Assembly (NCBI GenBank): GCA_965198565.1
Contig: OZ240665.1
Span: forward strand, 930,001 to 994,000
Source of the DNA: LMUY01 sp965198565
GTDB lineage: Bacteria; Pseudomonadota; Alphaproteobacteria; Acetobacterales; Acetobacteraceae
DNA: 64,000 nt
Direction of reading: 5' to 3'
Part shown: positions 17,057 to 24,740 of the stretch, one piece after another
How positions within the stretch are numbered: position 1 is the first letter of the stretch
How the letters are laid out: every line of letters begins with the position of its first letter
Notes under the pieces: generated by a model
Told to the model about the DNA's origin: nothing
Databases searched by the model: none
The model's input: the letters and a program-made list of their open reading frames with translations, nothing else
Made by a program: the position numbers and the translations under genes

Positions 17057-17140
17057 TTCTGGACCGGCGCCTGGGCCGACGTGCGCCGCGACATGCGCGG
17101 CCGCCACCCCAAGCACGACTGGCCGGAGCAGCCGCCGTGA
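17057..17140 (+). pseudogene. Duplicated 3' end of hrpB
   Basis: This 84-bp stretch encodes FWTGAWADVRRDMRGRHPKH then DWPEQPP and a stop, against FWSGAWLDVRRDMRGRYPKH DWPEQPS at the true hrpB end. Reading frame and stop are kept. It has no upstream coding sequence and is a remnant of the duplication flanking the RAYT gene. Confidence 0.85.
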
Positions 17141-17154
17141 TGCTTACATCGGCT

Positions 17155-17187
17155 GGTAGGGCGTGCTCCAGCACGCCAACGCAAGCA
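17155..17187 (+). repeat. REP unit, second direct copy
   Basis: GTAGGGCGTGCTCCAGCACG then CCAACGCAAGCAC, identical in core to the copy at 16322. It is followed by the duplicated leader ending near 17294. GCCGTGATGCTTACATCGGC occurs both just before this unit (17133-17152) and again at 17304-17323. Confidence 0.8.
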
Positions 17188-17294
17188 CACCGCAGGCTTG
17201 CCCGGCCGGGATGGCTTGAGCTGATCGGCCAACACCTGTGTTAGACGATGCCAAGGCCAAGCAACTTGAACGCGCCGTTCGTGCCGAGGATGTC

Positions 17295-17538
17295 AGAAGC
17301 ACCCGCCGTGATGCTTACATCGGCTAATCAGCGATTGATCAGCCGATATCCACAGCAGCCATTCGCGCGACGGGCCAAAACGACAGCTACGCGCCAAAGT
17401 TGGACCTAGACACACTTTTAGTAAAATCCTGAAAGCGGACGTTCCTAGTTGGCGTGAAACCAAATTCTTTTTTACTTAAATGAGTGAAAGAGCGAGAATG
17501 GGTCAATGCTATCCATAGTTTCCGGGTACAACGTGCAT
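17295..17538. other. Intergenic, transition to AT-rich DNA
   Basis: This 244-bp stretch lies between the end of the duplicated RAYT leader and the stop of the nuclease-NTPase gene. Base composition drops sharply after about 17,395. I see no gene, tRNA or direct repeat marking an integration site. Confidence 0.5.
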
Positions 17539-19980
17539 TCAGATTGGAAGCTGGGGTGGAAGAGTCCCTGTCTCGAGGGCCATAATACAACCGCGCGCTT
17601 CTTGAAGCGGTCGGAAATCAGAATTAGAGGGAATGTTTATTCTAGTTGCATCTAGCTTCAATACGTACTGCAAAAAATTGTTAGCTATATTTTTGAAGGC
17701 CTGAGAATTTGCATTCCGAAGTTCGGACCGCATACTATCCCTTACGGCACGGCTATTAAGGCCTGTAGAAAGCGCCATTTGTTCGATGTAAGTCGGAGAA
17801 GAAAGCACCAGATCAATGTGAGCAACGCCTGCCTCTTTGATGATTACCAAGCTGTCCAGTACAAGCACTTCAGTATTGGGGTCCAGTTCTTCAATCAGCC
17901 GCTTTCCATGTAATTTCTGAAGTGTCTTAAGCGTCGTATCCTGTGCGACGCCACAGGCCTCAATAAAGTCGCACAGATCGCTTACCCTCATGTGCTTGTC
18001 GTAAGCCGATTCATCCATGACCGAGGCCTTCGACCGAAGAATCCACAGAAGGTAAAGCGCCAGTAGCGGTGAGGCAGGATGATGGGGCTCCGTTGCAAAT
18101 ACGTTGATAACAAAGTCGTTGTGGCGCTCCGCGAACCTATCGTACTCACCCTTCAGCAAAGCGCGATAAGTGCGGTATTTGTCCAGTGTGATTGGTCTAC
18201 CCTTAAAGTGAGCGGACACGATATCATCAATCCGAATTTCTGGAGAAACGAATATCCGTCGCGCGATTTGTAACATTCTACGAATATCGAAGTTGCCCAA
18301 TCTGCCAATGAGGCCGGAAACGTAGTCCTGCTGCACAAGCACACGCTCGATAGCGTCAGCGATTATTCCTAAGTCGTTTACGCTAACGGAAAATCCCTTT
18401 GCGGAGAAGTATTCACGTGCTGCGTTAGGTTCATCCTGAAGCTTCAGTTTTACGTAGCCTACTCGCTTCGAGATAATTTCCTTCGCCTCAGGAACTGGAA
18501 GATAGAAGACATTAGCGCTATAGCTCTGAAGAGCACCATCCTTGCCAAGACGCCAAATTGTTCGATCGGTTATCGGCACGACACTGAAGATAGGATCATC
18601 AACACCAAGAGCGTGCGCAAGTTGATATACTCTGTCCTGCTCTTCGTCAGAGAACTGATCGGTATTGTCAAATATGATGCACGGTAAGCGTTTGTTCGAA
18701 GTGAGGCAGCGCTTAATTAGCAAACGCACGTAAGTGTCCGGGTCTTTCTGACGTAGCTCTTCGATATGCCGGCCGAACTCAATACGAAATTGATCCCGAT
18801 CCCTCTCGTATAGATGCTTATGTGTACCATTTTGCCAACGCTGGTATTCCGACCAAAAAATCCCGCGTAATTCGTCGTAATTTGGAGGTTGCGTCTTAAT
18901 GATCGCTCTCTCTGCCTGTTCACGAAGCCTTTTTATCAGCCAATTTGAAATATCCTCTTTGCTTCCTCTATATGCCTCCAGATCAACGGTAATCACGCAG
19001 CATTGCTCACGGAGGTTAGAGGAAAGAACTTTTCGGAAGAATCGCCTCATGAACGTCGACTTTCCCGCACCCTTCGTGCCAACTAGAAGAACTGTTTCTG
19101 AACTCGATGACGAAATAGCTCGCTTAATTTCCTGCTGAAGCGCCGCACCTTGTTCGGTGTCGATGGAGATGATTGCGTTGGTAAGGTTCTCCGTAATTTT
19201 CTTTAGTTCTGTCTCTGCCTTTCGGCTTTCAGAGCTCTCGACGAAGCACTTATCGAGCATGTCGTCATTAGTGTCGTCAGAGAGTTGCGAGAAGAACTGT
19301 GTAAAGAGAAGTGTAGCATCGGACGCAAAATTCTGCCTGGGAAGCATACGTGCACCCGTTGGATCAGAAACGTAAAACTGCTCCTCGGCATCTGCGATTC
19401 GGACCCCTTCTGCTTTGTTCAAATGGATGATGTTCCGCTTTTCAGAGAGCGCTATAGGCGCGAGCAGCTCATAGAATACCGTGAAGTTTGTTTTCACGAC
19501 ATCGATTGTTCTGAAAAAGACGCCTCGCCCTTCGAGGGGCTTCCTCCCATCCTGCCGAGACGCCTTGAAAAATAGCCAGCAATTGCCGTCCGTTATTGCT
19601 GCATGAGGAACGCCCTCGTCAGCCGCATATCTCAATGCTTGAACAGTTGTTTGGAGTAACGGCTTTAGCACTGGCCCATTCAGCGTAAGCGATGCAGCGA
19701 CGTTCGATTGCGTTATAGCATCGAGCGTTCCGTTGCGCTTTGCTTCGATCACGAATGCGCTCCGAATATCCCCTAATTTCAGAAGATAGTCGATGTATCC
19801 CTCCGCCGTGTGAGGTTCAGTCTTAACTGAAGATCTGCTCCAGTTTAAGATTTCAATCAGGAACAGATCGATAACTTGGAATCTGGTGTCACTTTCGTTC
19901 AACGGGTTGGTGAGGGCGGCCCTAAGCTCCGCTTCATAAGTAAGAAAGCGTTGAAATGCACTTTCAATCTCTGTTGCCAT
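17539..19980 (-). CDS. Predicted PD-(D/E)XK nuclease fused to P-loop NTPase, putative defence gene
   Basis: I do not recognise this 813-residue protein as a named family. Residues about 20-140 resemble the N-terminal nuclease domain of type I restriction HsdR subunits: GYIDYLL supplies Asp64 and SAFVIEAKR supplies Glu79-x-Lys81, the spacing of a PD-(D/E)XK site. Residues about 295-480 form an NTPase with Walker A GTKGAGKST (301-309) and Walker B PCIIFDN (Asp438). A GNFDIRRMLQIARRIF stretch and a likely winged helix (VSDLCDFIEACG, then LQKLHGKRLIEEL) follow, as in AAA+/STAND proteins. No signal peptide or membrane helix is visible. Local G+C is around 45-50% against about 70% around it, a sign of transfer. 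No methylase or partner gene is adjacent, so it would act alone. Defence against foreign DNA is inferred, not shown. Confidence 0.7.
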   Translation of the reverse strand: MATEIESAFQRFLTYEAELRAALTNPLNESDTRFQVIDLFLIEILNWSRSSVKTEPHTAEGYIDYLLKLGDIRSAFVIEAKRNGTLDAITQSNVAASLTLNGPVLKPLLQTTVQALRYAADEGVPHAAITDGNCWLFFKASRQDGRKPLEGRGVFFRTIDVVKTNFTVFYELLAPIALSEKRNIIHLNKAEGVRIADAEEQFYVSDPTGARMLPRQNFASDATLLFTQFFSQLSDDTNDDMLDKCFVESSESRKAETELKKITENLTNAIISIDTEQGAALQQEIKRAISSSSSETVLLVGTKGAGKSTFMRRFFRKVLSSNLREQCCVITVDLEAYRGSKEDISNWLIKRLREQAERAIIKTQPPNYDELRGIFWSEYQRWQNGTHKHLYERDRDQFRIEFGRHIEELRQKDPDTYVRLLIKRCLTSNKRLPCIIFDNTDQFSDEEQDRVYQLAHALGVDDPIFSVVPITDRTIWRLGKDGALQSYSANVFYLPVPEAKEIISKRVGYVKLKLQDEPNAAREYFSAKGFSVSVNDLGIIADAIERVLVQQDYVSGLIGRLGNFDIRRMLQIARRIFVSPEIRIDDIVSAHFKGRPITLDKYRTYRALLKGEYDRFAERHNDFVINVFATEPHHPASPLLALYLLWILRSKASVMDESAYDKHMRVSDLCDFIEACGVAQDTTLKTLQKLHGKRLIEELDPNTEVLVLDSLVIIKEAGVAHIDLVLSSPTYIEQMALSTGLNSRAVRDSMRSELRNANSQAFKNIANNFLQYVLKLDATRINIPSNSDFRPLQEARGCIMALETGTLPPQLPI

Positions 19981-20319
19981 GATTCCTAGACCGCCTTTGA
20001 TACCGACTAAGCCTACACTGAGGCATGGATCGCATCAAATTCTTGGCCGCCAGCCCCCGCGCGTCGGAATTGCAAGGCAAAGCGCCCGCAGCTACAGCAT
20101 TTAAGTCGGCAGCAGATCAGGCCAGGGCAATGTCAGCTTGCTCATTTTCGCCCTTGATAGCGGACGTTCCGCTTTCGGCCAATTCGTGACAAGGACCAAT
20201 ATCCGCAAACCCCTCGAAGCACCCGTAACGGACCATCACAACCTCCACCACCCGCCAACCGCCGCCCCCCCACCCATTCCCCTTGAAACTCCCCCCACCC
20301 GTATGCCCATCTCCCCGCC
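19981..20319. other. Intergenic upstream of the nuclease-NTPase gene
   Basis: A 339-bp stretch with intermediate base composition. It must hold the promoter of the minus-strand nuclease-NTPase gene. The only coding candidate is the 54-codon frame listed separately. Its right end is C-rich with no recognisable signal. Confidence 0.4.
20025..20189 (+). CDS. Possible 54-residue small protein, unknown
   Basis: An open frame starts MDRIKFLAASPRASELQGKA after a weak GAGG and ends PLSANS. It has no signal peptide or recognisable domain. It is divergent from the nuclease-NTPase gene and sits in the shoulder of the AT-rich island. It may be a gene fragment or chance frame; I list it because the start context and initial residues look gene-like. 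Confidence 0.25.
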   Translation: MDRIKFLAASPRASELQGKAPAATAFKSAADQARAMSACSFSPLIADVPLSANS

Positions 20320-21018
20320 ATGGACGCCCCCGCCCCGGCCCCCGATCTCGACGCAACCCTCGCCGCCCTCGCCGCCCTCGGCTTGCGCGCAGCCACCGTC
20401 GTCACCCGCATGATGGAGCTCGAGCAAGCCGCCGCCGAGGCCGCGTCCACCTGCCTCCCCATCGCCGGCGCCACCCCGGCGTCCATGAGTGAAGCCACCC
20501 AAGCCGGCCTCGGCCTCGACACCGCCGCCACCGCGCTGGCCCAAGCCATCCCCCACGTCGAAATCCTCGCCCGCGCCTTCGACCGCCTCTCCCGCTCCGT
20601 CCGCCGCACCGTCGCCCTCATCCGCCGCCTGCAAGCCGGCTGGCCCCGCGCCACCGCCGCCAGCAGCATCGACGACCGCCCCGCCATGCTCCGCCGCCAA
20701 GTCGCCCGCGGCGTCGCCGAAGCCATCCACCGCGACACCGACCCCGAAACCGCCGAACGCCTGACCGACGACCTCGCCGAACGCCTCGACGACCCAGGCC
20801 TGGATGAAGAGATCCGCGCCCTCCCCATCGAAGTCATCGTCCGCAACATCTGCCGAGACCTCGGGCTCACCGCAACACCGCCCCAAGCTTCATCGACGCC
20901 CGCCCAACCGCCCGAACCCGGCGCTCGAACGCTCGCACCCTCCCAGGACTCCGCACCGGCCCACTCACCCCCGCCCCGAACGCCGCACAGCGCACGCCCC
21001 CACCCGCCCGACCCCTAA
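20320..21018 (+). CDS. Hypothetical alanine/proline-rich helical protein
   Basis: A 232-residue protein with no recognised domain. Residues 1-190 are alanine- and arginine-rich and predicted helical, with ILARAFDRLSRSVRRTVALI and a charged stretch DTDPETAERLTDDLAERLDD; the last 40 residues are a proline-rich disordered tail. There is no signal peptide. Codon use, with strong third-position G/C, matches native genes, unlike the AT-rich gene upstream. No clear ribosome site precedes the start. Function is unknown, although the helix-rich first part looks like a real, conserved protein. Confidence 0.55.
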   Translation: MDAPAPAPDLDATLAALAALGLRAATVVTRMMELEQAAAEAASTCLPIAGATPASMSEATQAGLGLDTAATALAQAIPHVEILARAFDRLSRSVRRTVALIRRLQAGWPRATAASSIDDRPAMLRRQVARGVAEAIHRDTDPETAERLTDDLAERLDDPGLDEEIRALPIEVIVRNICRDLGLTATPPQASSTPAQPPEPGARTLAPSQDSAPAHSPPPRTPHSARPHPPDP

Positions 21019-21172
21019 ATCCGTCCGACCCCTGAACCCAGCGCAAACCGGCCTCGGGCAGAGACACCACGCGACAGATCGCAACCCTCGGCCATGCGGA
21101 CGGCTTGCCGCGGCGCAGGGGAAACGCCACCATCCGCGTGTGCCCCCCCGCTATGATCCTGGATACTCCGTC

Positions 21173-22255
21173 ATGTTCCGCCCGGTCGCTCTTGCCGTCG
21201 TCATCTCGCTATGCGGCTGCGTCGCGTCCAATGCGCAGGTAGGGGGAATGGGCGGCACGGCGGCATTGCCGTCATTCGCACCGCTGGTGAAGAAAGTCGT
21301 GCCCTCGGTGGTCAACATCGCGGTCACCGAGAGCGTCGCGTCCGACCAGCAGCTTCCGGCGGCGCTGCGCGGCACCCCGCTCGAGAAGCAGTTCCGCGAC
21401 CGCCTGCGCTCCCGCCGCGAGCAGGTGCAGGGCGCGGGGTCAGGCTTCGTGATCGACCCGTCGGGCATCATCGTCACCAACAACCACGTCGTCGGCCACG
21501 CCGACAAAATCATCGTGTCGCTGTCCAACGGCACCGAGCTGCCGGCCCGCGTGATCGGCACGGACGAGCTGACCGACATCGCCGTCATCAAGGTGGACGG
21601 GGCGCCCGCGCTGCCCGCCGTCACCTGGGGCGACTCGCGCACCGTGGAGGTGGGCGACTGGATCCTGGCCGCGGGCAACCCGTTCGGCCTCGGCTCCTCG
21701 GTCAGCGCCGGCATCGTGTCGGCCCGGGGGCGCGACATCGGCGCCGGGCCGTTCGACGACTTCCTGCAGATCGACGCCCCGATCAACCCGGGCAACTCCG
21801 GCGGGCCGACCTTCAACCTCCAGGGCCAGGTGATCGCGGTCAACACCGCCATCGTTTCGCCGACCGGCGGCTCCGTCGGCATCGGCTTCGCCATCCCGAG
21901 CGAGATCGTGGAGAAGATCGTCGAGGAACTTCGTGACAAAGGCCACATTGATCGTGGGTGGCTCGGCGTCGCCGTCGAAGACCTCCCCAGCCAGGCGGGG
22001 ACGGCCCGGCGGCGGAACCTGGGCGTGGGTATCGCGACGGTCGACCCGCGCGGCCCGGCGGCGCGGGCTGGCTTACAAGGGGGAGACATCTTGCTGGCGA
22101 TCAACGGCACAGCGATCGACAGTTCGCATGACCTGATCAAGGCGGTCAGCGCCACGCCGCCTGGGTCTGCCGTGTCGCTCACCGTGCGGCGAGGCGGCAA
22201 GACGCTCGACGTCTCCGTGACCGTGGGGCACCGGCCGAACGAGGGAAATGGCTGA
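21173..22255 (+). CDS. DegP/DegQ-like trypsin-type serine protease with PDZ domain
   Basis: A 360-residue exported S1C protease. The N-terminus is hydrophobic with LCGC (about 13-16), which could be a lipobox or a plain signal peptide. The catalytic triad is His105 in TNNHVVGH, Asp135 in LTDIAVI and Ser209 in NPGNSGGP. One PDZ domain (about 265-355) contains GWLGVAVEDL and GLQGGDILLAINGTAI. A single PDZ domain places it nearer DegS/DegQ-short forms than DegP (two PDZ). Its TGA overlaps the ATG of the response regulator (TGATG), so it is translated with a two-component system and may act in the same envelope-stress circuit. Confidence 0.9.
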   Translation: MFRPVALAVVISLCGCVASNAQVGGMGGTAALPSFAPLVKKVVPSVVNIAVTESVASDQQLPAALRGTPLEKQFRDRLRSRREQVQGAGSGFVIDPSGIIVTNNHVVGHADKIIVSLSNGTELPARVIGTDELTDIAVIKVDGAPALPAVTWGDSRTVEVGDWILAAGNPFGLGSSVSAGIVSARGRDIGAGPFDDFLQIDAPINPGNSGGPTFNLQGQVIAVNTAIVSPTGGSVGIGFAIPSEIVEKIVEELRDKGHIDRGWLGVAVEDLPSQAGTARRRNLGVGIATVDPRGPAARAGLQGGDILLAINGTAIDSSHDLIKAVSATPPGSAVSLTVRRGGKTLDVSVTVGHRPNEGNG

Positions 22256-22932
22256 TGCGCATTCTGGTGGTGGAAGACGACAAGGATGTGGCGGGCTTCG
22301 TGGTGAAGGGTCTGCGCGAGGCGGGCCACGTCGCCGAGCACGCCGACAATGGGCGGGACGGCCTGTTCATGGCCGCCAGCGAGGCGTTCGACGCCATCAT
22401 CCTGGACCGCATGCTCCCCGGCGGGATCGACGGGCTGCGCCTGCTGGAGACCCTGCGCGCCCAAGACAACACCACCCCCGTGCTGTTCCTCTCCGCCCTC
22501 GGCCAGGTGGACGAGCGGGTGCGCGGGCTGAAGGCGGGCGGCGACGACTACCTGACCAAGCCGTTCGCCTTCGCCGAGCTGCTGGCGCGCGTGGAGGCGC
22601 TGGCGCGGCGCGGCAAGGGCGAGGGGCCGCAGACCAAGGTGGTAGTGGGCGACCTCGAGATGGAGCGCCTCTCCCGCACCGTGCGCCGCGCCGGCCAGCG
22701 CATCGACCTGCAGCCGCGGGAATATCGCCTGCTCGAGTTCCTGATGAACCACGCAGGCCAGGTCGTGACCCGCACCATGCTGCTCGAGGGCGTGTGGGAC
22801 TACCATTTCGACCCGCAGACCAACGTGATCGACGTGCATGTCAGCCGGCTGCGGCAGAAGATCGACAAGCCGTTCGGCACCCCGCTGCTGCATACCGTGC
22901 GCAATGCCGGATACATGCTCCGCGCCGAATAG
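22255..22932 (+). CDS. OmpR/PhoB-family response regulator
   Basis: This 225-residue two-domain regulator has a receiver domain (1-120) with the acidic pair EDD near the start, the phospho-acceptor Asp in AIILDRMLPG, Thr/Ser in LFLSALG and Lys in YLTKPFAF. The C-terminal winged helix (about 130-225) carries LQPREYRLLEFLMNHAGQVV and VIDVHVSRLRQKID. It begins inside the stop codon of the protease gene and is followed 15 bp later by its histidine kinase, so the three form an operon. Cognate targets are unknown; this class often controls envelope or metal responses. Confidence 0.95.
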   Translation: MRILVVEDDKDVAGFVVKGLREAGHVAEHADNGRDGLFMAASEAFDAIILDRMLPGGIDGLRLLETLRAQDNTTPVLFLSALGQVDERVRGLKAGGDDYLTKPFAFAELLARVEALARRGKGEGPQTKVVVGDLEMERLSRTVRRAGQRIDLQPREYRLLEFLMNHAGQVVTRTMLLEGVWDYHFDPQTNVIDVHVSRLRQKIDKPFGTPLLHTVRNAGYMLRAE

Positions 22933-22947
22933 GCCCGGCAGGGCAGC

Positions 22948-24369
22948 GTGAAGAGCGCCGCTCCGAAGCTGTGGCGCTCGGCCGGGCTGCGGCTGGCGAT
23001 GCTCTACGCCGGCCTGTTCGCGCTGAGTGCGCTGGCGCTGGTGCTGTTCCTGTGGTGGTCGACCGCCGGGCTGCTGGACCGCCAGGTGGAGGTTGCGATC
23101 CGGGCCGACGCGCAGGGGTTGTCCGAGCAGTGGCAGGAGGGCGGCGTACCGGCGCTGCAGGCCACCATCGAGGACCGCCTGGCCGAAAACGCCGACGACG
23201 ACGCCATCTACCTGCTGGTCGATGCCGCCATGCACCCGCTGGCGGGCAACCTGTCGACTTGGCCGCCCCCCGTCTCGCGGACCGACACGTCCTACGAGCT
23301 GATGGTGGCACGGGCCGGGGTCAGCAGCATGGCGCGGGTCGAGCGGTTCGACCTGCCGGATGGCAGCCGCCTGCTGATCGGCCGCGACATCGAGACGCGG
23401 GCGCCGCTGCGGGCGTTGCTGACCTCGGCGCTGCTGTGGTCCCTGGTGTTGCTGGCGCTGCTGGGCTCGGTGGGCGGCCTGGTGATGCAGCGGCTGTTCC
23501 GCCGCATGATCGCCAGCGTGTCGGACACGGCCTCGGCGATCGCGCAGGGTGATTTGCGCCGCCGGGTCCGGCTGAGCGGGCGGGGCGACGAGTTCGATGG
23601 GCTGGCCGAGACGATCAACGAGATGCTGGACCGCATCGCCCGGCTGATGGACGGCGTGCGCGAGGTCTCCAACAGCATCGCGCACGACCTGCGCACCCCC
23701 ATCGCCCGCGCCCGCACCCGGCTGGAGGACGCTGCCGCCCATGCCGCCAGCACGGACGAGCTGCAGGCGGCGGTCGGGCGCGCCATCAGCGACCTCGACA
23801 GCGTGGCGGCGGTGTTCGAAGCCCTGCTGCGCATTGCCGAGATCGAGGCCGGCACGCGCCGGTCTGCCTTTGCGGACCTCGACCTGGCGCCGCTGCTGGC
23901 CGACCTCGCCGAGCTCTACACCGCCCCGGCGGAAGAGACCGGCAAGACGCTCGTGTTCGAAGCGCCGCAATCGTTGCCCGTGCATGGCGACCGGGACCTG
24001 ATCGGCCAGGCGGTGGTGAACCTGCTGGACAATGCGCTGAAATTCTCGCCGCCGGGCAGCACCGTCCGCCTGGTGGCGACGCATACGGACGGGCAGGTGG
24101 ACATCGTGGTGCAAGATGCTGGGCCAGGGATTCCGTTCGCCGACCGCGCCCGGGCGACCGAGCGCTTCTTCCGCGGCGAGGCGGCGCGGCAGACGCCGGG
24201 TTCGGGGCTGGGCCTGGCGCTGGTGGAGGCGGTGGCGCATCTGCATGCCGGCACGCTGGTGCTGGGCGATGCTGCGCCGGGCCTGCGCGCGACGCTGACG
24301 CTGCCGGCCCGCGCCGCGCAGCCAGCCCCGCGCCCGGCGCTCGCGTCCGTGGAGACCATGCGGGCTTAG
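22948..24369 (+). CDS. Sensor histidine kinase (HAMP, HisKA, HATPase)
   Basis: A 473-residue membrane kinase starting at GTG. There are two transmembrane helices (about 14-38 and 155-180) around a ~115-residue periplasmic sensor, then HAMP (about 180-235), HisKA with the phospho-His in NSIAHDLRTPIARAR (His246), and an HATPase domain with NLLDNALKFSPPG, DAGPGIPF and GSGLGLALVEAV. The C-terminal 20 residues are proline/alanine rich. It is the partner of the regulator 15 bp upstream. The periplasmic domain does not show a motif that names its signal. Confidence 0.93.
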   Translation: MKSAAPKLWRSAGLRLAMLYAGLFALSALALVLFLWWSTAGLLDRQVEVAIRADAQGLSEQWQEGGVPALQATIEDRLAENADDDAIYLLVDAAMHPLAGNLSTWPPPVSRTDTSYELMVARAGVSSMARVERFDLPDGSRLLIGRDIETRAPLRALLTSALLWSLVLLALLGSVGGLVMQRLFRRMIASVSDTASAIAQGDLRRRVRLSGRGDEFDGLAETINEMLDRIARLMDGVREVSNSIAHDLRTPIARARTRLEDAAAHAASTDELQAAVGRAISDLDSVAAVFEALLRIAEIEAGTRRSAFADLDLAPLLADLAELYTAPAEETGKTLVFEAPQSLPVHGDRDLIGQAVVNLLDNALKFSPPGSTVRLVATHTDGQVDIVVQDAGPGIPFADRARATERFFRGEAARQTPGSGLGLALVEAVAHLHAGTLVLGDAAPGLRATLTLPARAAQPAPRPALASVETMRA

Positions 24370-24445
24370 CCGTTCGGGCGTTTTTACCATCTGTTCATGC
24401 CCGGCCCATGCCCGGCTGAGCGCGTCTGCATTATGGTTCTTTGAG

Positions 24446-24706
24446 ATGCAAAAGGCCTGTGTCCTCGCGGCGTCGCTGTTCCTTGCGGCGTCGCTCTGCT
24501 CCCCCGACGACCCGATGACGGTGACGTCGGATACCAAGGGCTATTGCATCAATCTTGCCTCCCGAGTGGACGCGGCCAGCCCGATGCCGCCGCACGTGCG
24601 TGCGCTGTCGGAGCTGGGGCGGACGATGTGCGAGCATGGGCACGTACGCGGCGGGCTGTTCCGGCTGCGCCGGGCAATGCAGATCATCCACGGCACGGCG
24701 GAGTAG
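24446..24706 (+). CDS. Small exported hypothetical protein
   Basis: An 86-residue protein with an N-terminal signal (MQKACVLAASLFLAASLCS) and two further cysteines (GYCINLAS and RTMCEHGH) that could form a disulfide. It lies 76 bp after the histidine kinase on the same strand and may belong to the same regulon. A conserved-looking helical end (GGLFRLRRAMQIIHG) suggests a real gene. Function is unknown. Confidence 0.6.
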   Translation: MQKACVLAASLFLAASLCSPDDPMTVTSDTKGYCINLASRVDAASPMPPHVRALSELGRTMCEHGHVRGGLFRLRRAMQIIHGTAE

Positions 24707-24720
24707 GCGGCTTCCTATCT

Positions 24721-24740
24721 TCTCCCTCTCCCTCTGGGAG
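24721..24740 (+). repeat. Palindromic repeat, copy 5, cut by an IS
   Basis: TCTCCCTCTCCCTCTGGGAG, the left half of the repeat, stops exactly at the IS481-family inverted repeat. The usual AGGGTCGGGGTGAGGG tail is not found on the far side, where GAGAGAGGGAGAGAAAGGAG follows. Confidence 0.75.

Larger units (their letters stand above)
16224..17294 (+). mobile_element. RAYT unit between direct copies of the hrpB tail and REP leader
   Basis: A Y1-transposase gene (16466-16999) lies between two direct copies of a ~240-bp segment (16224-16464 and 17057-17294). Each copy consists of the last ~84 bp of hrpB, a REP (TAGGGCGTGCTCCAGCACGC) and the same ~110-bp leader ending GAGGATGTC. The copies differ by small substitutions and indels, so the duplication is not recent. 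A third, inverted REP lies at 17023-17052. Confidence 0.75.

Noticed and set aside
16322..17187. CRISPR array.
   Set aside because: Only three units, irregular spacing with one inverted, and a RAYT gene between them; these are REP sequences.
17539..19980. Type I restriction HsdR subunit.
   Set aside because: The NTPase part lacks the SNF2 helicase motifs of HsdR, and hsdM/hsdS are absent.
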